The notes beneath the pieces were generated by a model that worked only from the letters and a program-made list of their open reading frames with translations, did not search any database and was not told the origin of the DNA. From Salinibacterium sp. dk2585 (GTDB lineage Bacteria; Actinomycetota; Actinomycetes; Actinomycetales; Microbacteriaceae), in NCBI RefSeq assembly GCF_008001035.1, contig NZ_CP042856.1, positions 496,001 to 560,000 on the forward strand: a stretch of 64,000 nucleotides of DNA, written 5' to 3'. Position 1 is the stretch's first letter. Each line of letters starts with the position of its first letter. This document shows positions 60,048 to 64,000 of this stretch, piece by piece. The position numbers and the translations under genes are program-made.

Positions 60048-63000
60048 GCAGGCTCAACCCCTGCGGTGTGACGCCGAACCCTGCTGTCGTGAGGGCATCG
60101 CCGAGGGGCGTCCCGACGACGAACTCGCCGTTGACCCGTTCGACGCGCGTGCGTCGACCGCTTGCCCGCACGGCCGCGACGAGACCCGCGGCCGCCGCGT
60201 CGACGACGGCGGGTTCGTCGTCGAAGAGGAGGGTGCTCTTGCCGCCCTTCTCGACGTAGAGCACGAGTGCCCCGTCGACCAGCACGACGAGCGCCCCGGC
60301 CTTGCGCCCGGGTCGATGCGATCCCTCATGCGCGGGCCAGGGGAGCGCGGCGCCGTAAGGGTTGGCCGGGTCCGTCGCGGCGAGGGGGACCGCTTGAAGC
60401 CGGGGAGCGGCATCCGGGTCAACGGCGAAGCTGCGCAGGCGGTCGATCGTCGGCCCGGTCGCGAACTGGGCCGCGCCGAGGCCCTCCACGAAGTAGCCGC
60501 GGCGTGCCCGGCCGCTCTCCTCGAAGCGGCTGAGCACCTTGTAGGCGAGCGAGAACCCTCCGCGGATGCCCTCGCTCATGACTGCGCCGCGGGTCACGAT
60601 CCCGTGCCGCTCGAGAAGCGCCTCCGCGACGGCGACCCCGCGCACCGTCGTGTCGTCACCCCCGGCACGGCGCACGAGCGACCAGCGGCCCGAGACGTTG
60701 GGGCCACCGGACTGGCTCGGCATCGTGAGCCGCGCACGACCGCGGAACGACCGCGTGCGCGGCGAGGGCCGGCGTGCGGGGCCGCCCGCGTAGGAGCGCA
60801 ACGGGGCGAGCGTGTCGTTCGTCACGAGTCCCGCCCACACGAGGTCCCACAGTGCCGTCGACATCGCCTTGTCGTCGGCGACGGCCGACCCCAGGGCGGT
60901 GCCAACGGCATCCGTGAGTTGGCGGAAGAAGTAGGCGCCACCACCCGCGAGTGCGTCGAGGATGCCCGTGTGGAGTTCGCTCTCGTCGTGCGTTCCCGCC
61001 TCGGCAACGGTGAAGGGCATGGTCTCGGCGAGGTGCAGGGCGACCCAGCCGTCGGAGGAGCCGAGCGAGCCGACGCCCGTCCACGCGACCTCGCCCGTCG
61101 CGGTCAGCTCGTCGAGCATGGCGGGGGAATAGTCGCGCACTCGCGCGGGCAGAACGAGGGTCTCGAGGGCAGAGGCGGGGATGGGAACGCCAGCGAGCTG
61201 CTCGATCACCTGGGCAACGCCGTCGACGCCCTTGAGAGGGGCATCGATGTGCTGCCATGACGTGAGGAAGCGCGCGAGCGTGGGCCCGTCGACCGGCTCG
61301 ACCTCCTGTCGCAGCGCGGCGAGCGAGCGGCTACGCAGGCGCCGCAGCACCTCGGCGTCGCACCACTCCGCACCGCTGCTGCCAGGGCGGAACTCGCCCT
61401 CGACGACCCGTCGCTGCAGTTCCAGCCGACGGAGCGCTTCCGAGACGACGGCCGTGCCCAGCCCGAGCCGAGCGGCGCACTCCACCACTGTGAACGGCGC
61501 GTGGGTGCGGGCGTAGCGGCTCACGAGGTCACCGACCGGGTCCTCGACCGATTCGAGGAACGCCTCGGGGATGCCGACCGGCAGCGGCGTACCAAGCGCG
61601 TCCCTCAGGCGGGCCGCGTCCTCGACGACGGCCCAGCGCGTCGACCCCGCCATGGAGACCGCGAGGAGCCGATTGCTGCGCTCGAGCTCCCGCAGTTCGA
61701 CCTCCTGCACGGGCGAGGCCGTGCGCTCCTGCAGTTCGTCGAGAGTCATGGGTCCGAGCATCCGCAGCAGGTCGACCGCGCCCTCGAGATCCTTCGCCTG
61801 CCGCTCGGGGGCGAGTCGCTGCAGTTCCCGTTCGGTCTGCTCGATGACGTCCGCATCGAGCAGCTCGCGCAACTCGGCGCGGCCGAGCAGTTCGCCCAGC
61901 AGGGCCGAGTCGAGCGAGAGTGCGGCGGCTCGTCGCTCGGCGAGCGGGGCATCCCCTTCGTACATGAACGCGCCCACATAGCCGAAGAGGAGTGAGCGCG
62001 CGAAGGGCGACGCTGAGTTCGTCTCCACCTCCACGATGCGGATGCTGCGTGCCTCGACTTCGCTGACGAGCTCCGTGAGCGCGGGGAGGTCGTAGACATC
62101 CTGCAGCACCTCGCGCACTGTCTCGAGCACGATGGGGAAGGTCGGGTACTTCGCCGCGACCGAGAGCAGCTGGGCGGCCCGCTGCCGCTGCTGCCACAGC
62201 GGCGAGCGCCGGGCGGGGTTGTAGCGGGGCAGGAGCAGGGCGCGGGCGGCGCACTCCCTGAAGCGCGAGGCGAAGAGCGCGGAACCGCCCACCTCCCGCG
62301 TCACGATGTCGCCCAGCTCGTGCGGGTCGAAGGCGAAGAGGTCGGCACCGGGCGGGGGAGCATCCGTATCGGGGATGCGCACGACGATGCCGTCATCGGC
62401 GGCCATGGCACCACCGTCGATGCCGAGGGTGTCGCGGATGCGCGCGCTCACCGCCAGCGCCCAGGGGGCGTGCACCGGCATGCCGAAGGGAGAGTGCAGC
62501 ACGAGCCGCCAGTCGCCGAGTTCGTCGCGGAACCGTTCGACGACGAGCGTGCGGTCGGTCGGCACGTGGCCCGTCGTCTCCTTCTGCTCGCGCACGAAGG
62601 CGATGAGGTTGTTGACGGCGCGCTCGTCGAGACCCACCTCGGCGAGGCGCTCCCTCATGGCCTCCTCGCGCCCGGCTGAGAGCTGTCGCGTAAACTCGCC
62701 GATCGCGCGGCCGAGCTCCGCGGGCCTCCCCAGGCCATCGCCCTTCCAGAAGGGAACCCTCCCCGGTTGCCCGAAGGCGGGGGAGACGACGACCCGGTCG
62801 TGTGTGATGTCCTCGATGCGCCAACTCGTCGCCCCGAGCGCGAAGACATCGCCCACGCGCGATTCATAGACCATCTCCTCGTCGAGCTCGCCGACGCGCC
62901 TGCCACCGCCCTCGTCGCCGACCATGAAGACGCCGAAGAGGCCGCGGTCGGGGATCGTGCCTCCCGACATGACTGCGAGCCGTTGCGCGCCCGGCCGGCC

Positions 63001-64000
63001 CGTGATCGTGCCCTTGACCCGGTCCCAGACGATGCGGGGTCGCAGCTCCGCGAATTCGTCGGAGGGATAGCGCCCGCTCAGCAGGTCGAGGGTCGCGTCG
63101 TAGGCGCTGCGAGGCAGCGAGGCGAAGGGGGCGCTGCGTCGCACTGTGTCGAACCACTCCTCCACATCGAGTTGCTCAAGGGCCACGGCGGCGACGGTCT
63201 GCTGCGCGAGGATGTCGAGGGGGTTCTGCGGAACGGCGATCTGCTCGATGAGGCCCTGCGTCATCCGCTCGGTTGCCACGGCGGAGTGCAGCAGGTCAGC
63301 CCTGTGCTTGGGGAACAGGATGCCGCGCGACACCTCGCCGACGCCGTGGCCGGCGCGCCCGATGCGCTGGAGGCCGGATGCCACGGAGGGAGGTGCCTCG
63401 ACCTGGATCACGAGGTCGACCGCCCCCATGTCGATGCCGAGCTCGAGCGAGGAGGTCGCGACGACGCAGCGCAGGCGGCCCGACTTGAGCTCGTCTTCGA
63501 TCATGGCTCGGCGCTCCTTCGAGACGGAGCCATGGTGCGCCATCGCGAGCAATCCCTGGGAACCACCCGTCTGTCCCGAGGCCCCCATCATCTGCGCTGG
63601 CGCGCTGGAGCTACGGCCGGCGCGCAGCGACGGCGCGACGCCAGCGCCGACTGAGCCTGCGAAGGAGGTTTCGGCATCTCCCCACAGCCGCTCCTCATAG
63701 ATCTCGTTCAACCGCGCGGTCAGGCGCTCAGCGAGCCGCCGCGAGTTCGCGAACACGATCGTTGACCGACACTCCAGGATGCGGTCGACGATCTCCTCCT
63801 CCACATGCGGCCAGATGGATGCCTGGGGCGCCGCGCTCGCCGTCGCACCCTCCCGCACGGGCGCGGAGCCGAGCTCGGTCATGTCGTCGACGGGCACGCT
63901 CACCGCGAGGTCGAAGCGCTTCGCCGCCTCGGGCGCAATGATCGAGACGGGTGCCGAACCCGCGAGGAAGCGCGCGATCTCCTCGCGGGGGCGCACGGTC
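60040..64000 (-). CDS. lhr: Large ATP-dependent helicase Lhr, C-terminal part
   Basis: Lhr is a large 3'-5' DNA helicase of mycobacteria and other bacteria. The frame is open from the window end, so at least ~1,320 residues are seen and the N-terminal ATPase motifs I-III lie outside. Present: FANSRRLAERLTARL, HHGSVSKERRAMIEDELKS (motif IV), VVATSSLELGIDMGAVDLVI (motif V), and QRIGRAGHGVGEVSRG (motif VI), followed by the winged helix and the long Lhr-specific C-terminal half that runs to ALTTAGFGVTPQGL. A Gly/Ser-rich insertion (SSAPAQMMGASGQTGGSQGL) interrupts the helicase part. Shares an operon with nei. Start not visible. Confidence 0.93.
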   Translation of the reverse strand, partial: TVRPREEIARFLAGSAPVSIIAPEAAKRFDLAVSVPVDDMTELGSAPVREGATASAAPQASIWPHVEEEIVDRILECRSTIVFANSRRLAERLTARLNEIYEERLWGDAETSFAGSVGAGVAPSLRAGRSSSAPAQMMGASGQTGGSQGLLAMAHHGSVSKERRAMIEDELKSGRLRCVVATSSLELGIDMGAVDLVIQVEAPPSVASGLQRIGRAGHGVGEVSRGILFPKHRADLLHSAVATERMTQGLIEQIAVPQNPLDILAQQTVAAVALEQLDVEEWFDTVRRSAPFASLPRSAYDATLDLLSGRYPSDEFAELRPRIVWDRVKGTITGRPGAQRLAVMSGGTIPDRGLFGVFMVGDEGGGRRVGELDEEMVYESRVGDVFALGATSWRIEDITHDRVVVSPAFGQPGRVPFWKGDGLGRPAELGRAIGEFTRQLSAGREEAMRERLAEVGLDERAVNNLIAFVREQKETTGHVPTDRTLVVERFRDELGDWRLVLHSPFGMPVHAPWALAVSARIRDTLGIDGGAMAADDGIVVRIPDTDAPPPGADLFAFDPHELGDIVTREVGGSALFASRFRECAARALLLPRYNPARRSPLWQQRQRAAQLLSVAAKYPTFPIVLETVREVLQDVYDLPALTELVSEVEARSIRIVEVETNSASPFARSLLFGYVGAFMYEGDAPLAERRAAALSLDSALLGELLGRAELRELLDADVIEQTERELQRLAPERQAKDLEGAVDLLRMLGPMTLDELQERTASPVQEVELRELERSNRLLAVSMAGSTRWAVVEDAARLRDALGTPLPVGIPEAFLESVEDPVGDLVSRYARTHAPFTVVECAARLGLGTAVVSEALRRLELQRRVVEGEFRPGSSGAEWCDAEVLRRLRSRSLAALRQEVEPVDGPTLARFLTSWQHIDAPLKGVDGVAQVIEQLAGVPIPASALETLVLPARVRDYSPAMLDELTATGEVAWTGVGSLGSSDGWVALHLAETMPFTVAEAGTHDESELHTGILDALAGGGAYFFRQLTDAVGTALGSAVADDKAMSTALWDLVWAGLVTNDTLAPLRSYAGGPARRPSPRTRSFRGRARLTMPSQSGGPNVSGRWSLVRRAGGDDTTVRGVAVAEALLERHGIVTRGAVMSEGIRGGFSLAYKVLSRFEESGRARRGYFVEGLGAAQFATGPTIDRLRSFAVDPDAAPRLQAVPLAATDPANPYGAALPWPAHEGSHRPGRKAGALVVLVDGALVLYVEKGGKSTLLFDDEPAVVDAAAAGLVAAVRASGRRTRVERVNGEFVVGTPLGDALTTAGFGVTPQGLSLRA

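Overview
High-GC, densely packed DNA with frequent ATGA/GTGA start-stop overlaps, many GTG starts and few gaps. The order hpt-ftsH-folE-folP-folB-folK-DUF3180-...-DUF2520-panC-...-lysS-...-clpC is the classic actinobacterial housekeeping block known from Mycobacterium. Protein style and the constant use of the words GCATCC/GGATGC point to Actinomycetota, family Microbacteriaceae (inference; no rRNA is present).

1-9.2 kb (+): end of hpt, FtsH protease, four tetrahydrofolate genes (FolE with unusual active-site residues), DUF3180, two bacterial PH-domain membrane proteins (YdbS/YdbT-like), a DUF2520 Rossmann protein and PanC. 9.2-11.4 kb (-): a persulfide-response operon (CoA-disulfide/persulfide reductase fused to rhodanese, a CsoR-family repressor of the CstR type, a small Cys-rich protein) with an 18-bp palindromic operator inside its promoter. 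It sits where panD/coaX lie in mycobacteria. 11.5-19.9 kb: lysS, three small membrane or lipoproteins, pirin, a Pro-rich membrane protein, an XRE/DUF2975 operon preceded by an AT-rich TATCGAT repeat array, then clpC.

20-23.7 kb: ArgA-like GNAT, a membrane-anchored protein, a luciferase-like oxidoreductase, a DHFR-like reductase and a DUF1648 protein. 23.7-31.6 kb (-): the most striking region. Downstream of radA lie two large cell-wall thioester (Cys-Gln) adhesins with DUF5979-like repeats and LAVTG sorting signals. Each is followed by the same hairpin and a degenerate copy of the radA 3' end, and an SDR gene is joined in frame to the last copy. This is a duplicated surface-adhesin cassette.

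31.7-37.2 kb: methyltransferase, Fur-family repressor with two palindromes upstream, SGNH hydrolase, tRNA-Ser(CGA), and the pntA-pntB proton-translocating transhydrogenase. 37.5-41.5 kb (-): a PhnDCE-type transporter operon co-translated with a tyrosine-phosphatase-like enzyme and a TetR gene. 41.7-47.1 kb: Zn alcohol dehydrogenase, malate synthase G, divergent IclR regulator, acyl-CoA dehydrogenase.

47.3-56.5 kb (+): a complete-looking catabolic cluster not matching a pathway I can name: an SsuC/SsuB/NMT1-like ABC importer, a very divergent asparaginase-like protein, a RutA-like flavin monooxygenase, an NtaA/DszA-like flavin monooxygenase, a GntR/UTRA regulator and an MFS permease. 56.5-64 kb: SigB-type sigma factor and a TetR gene sharing an intergenic region full of GAGAACG repeats, a putative Fe(II)/2OG-type oxygenase, Nei2-type DNA glycosylase and the C-terminal 1.3 kb-codon part of a large Lhr helicase that runs off the window end.

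No rRNA, CRISPR, transposase, integrase or replication origin was seen.
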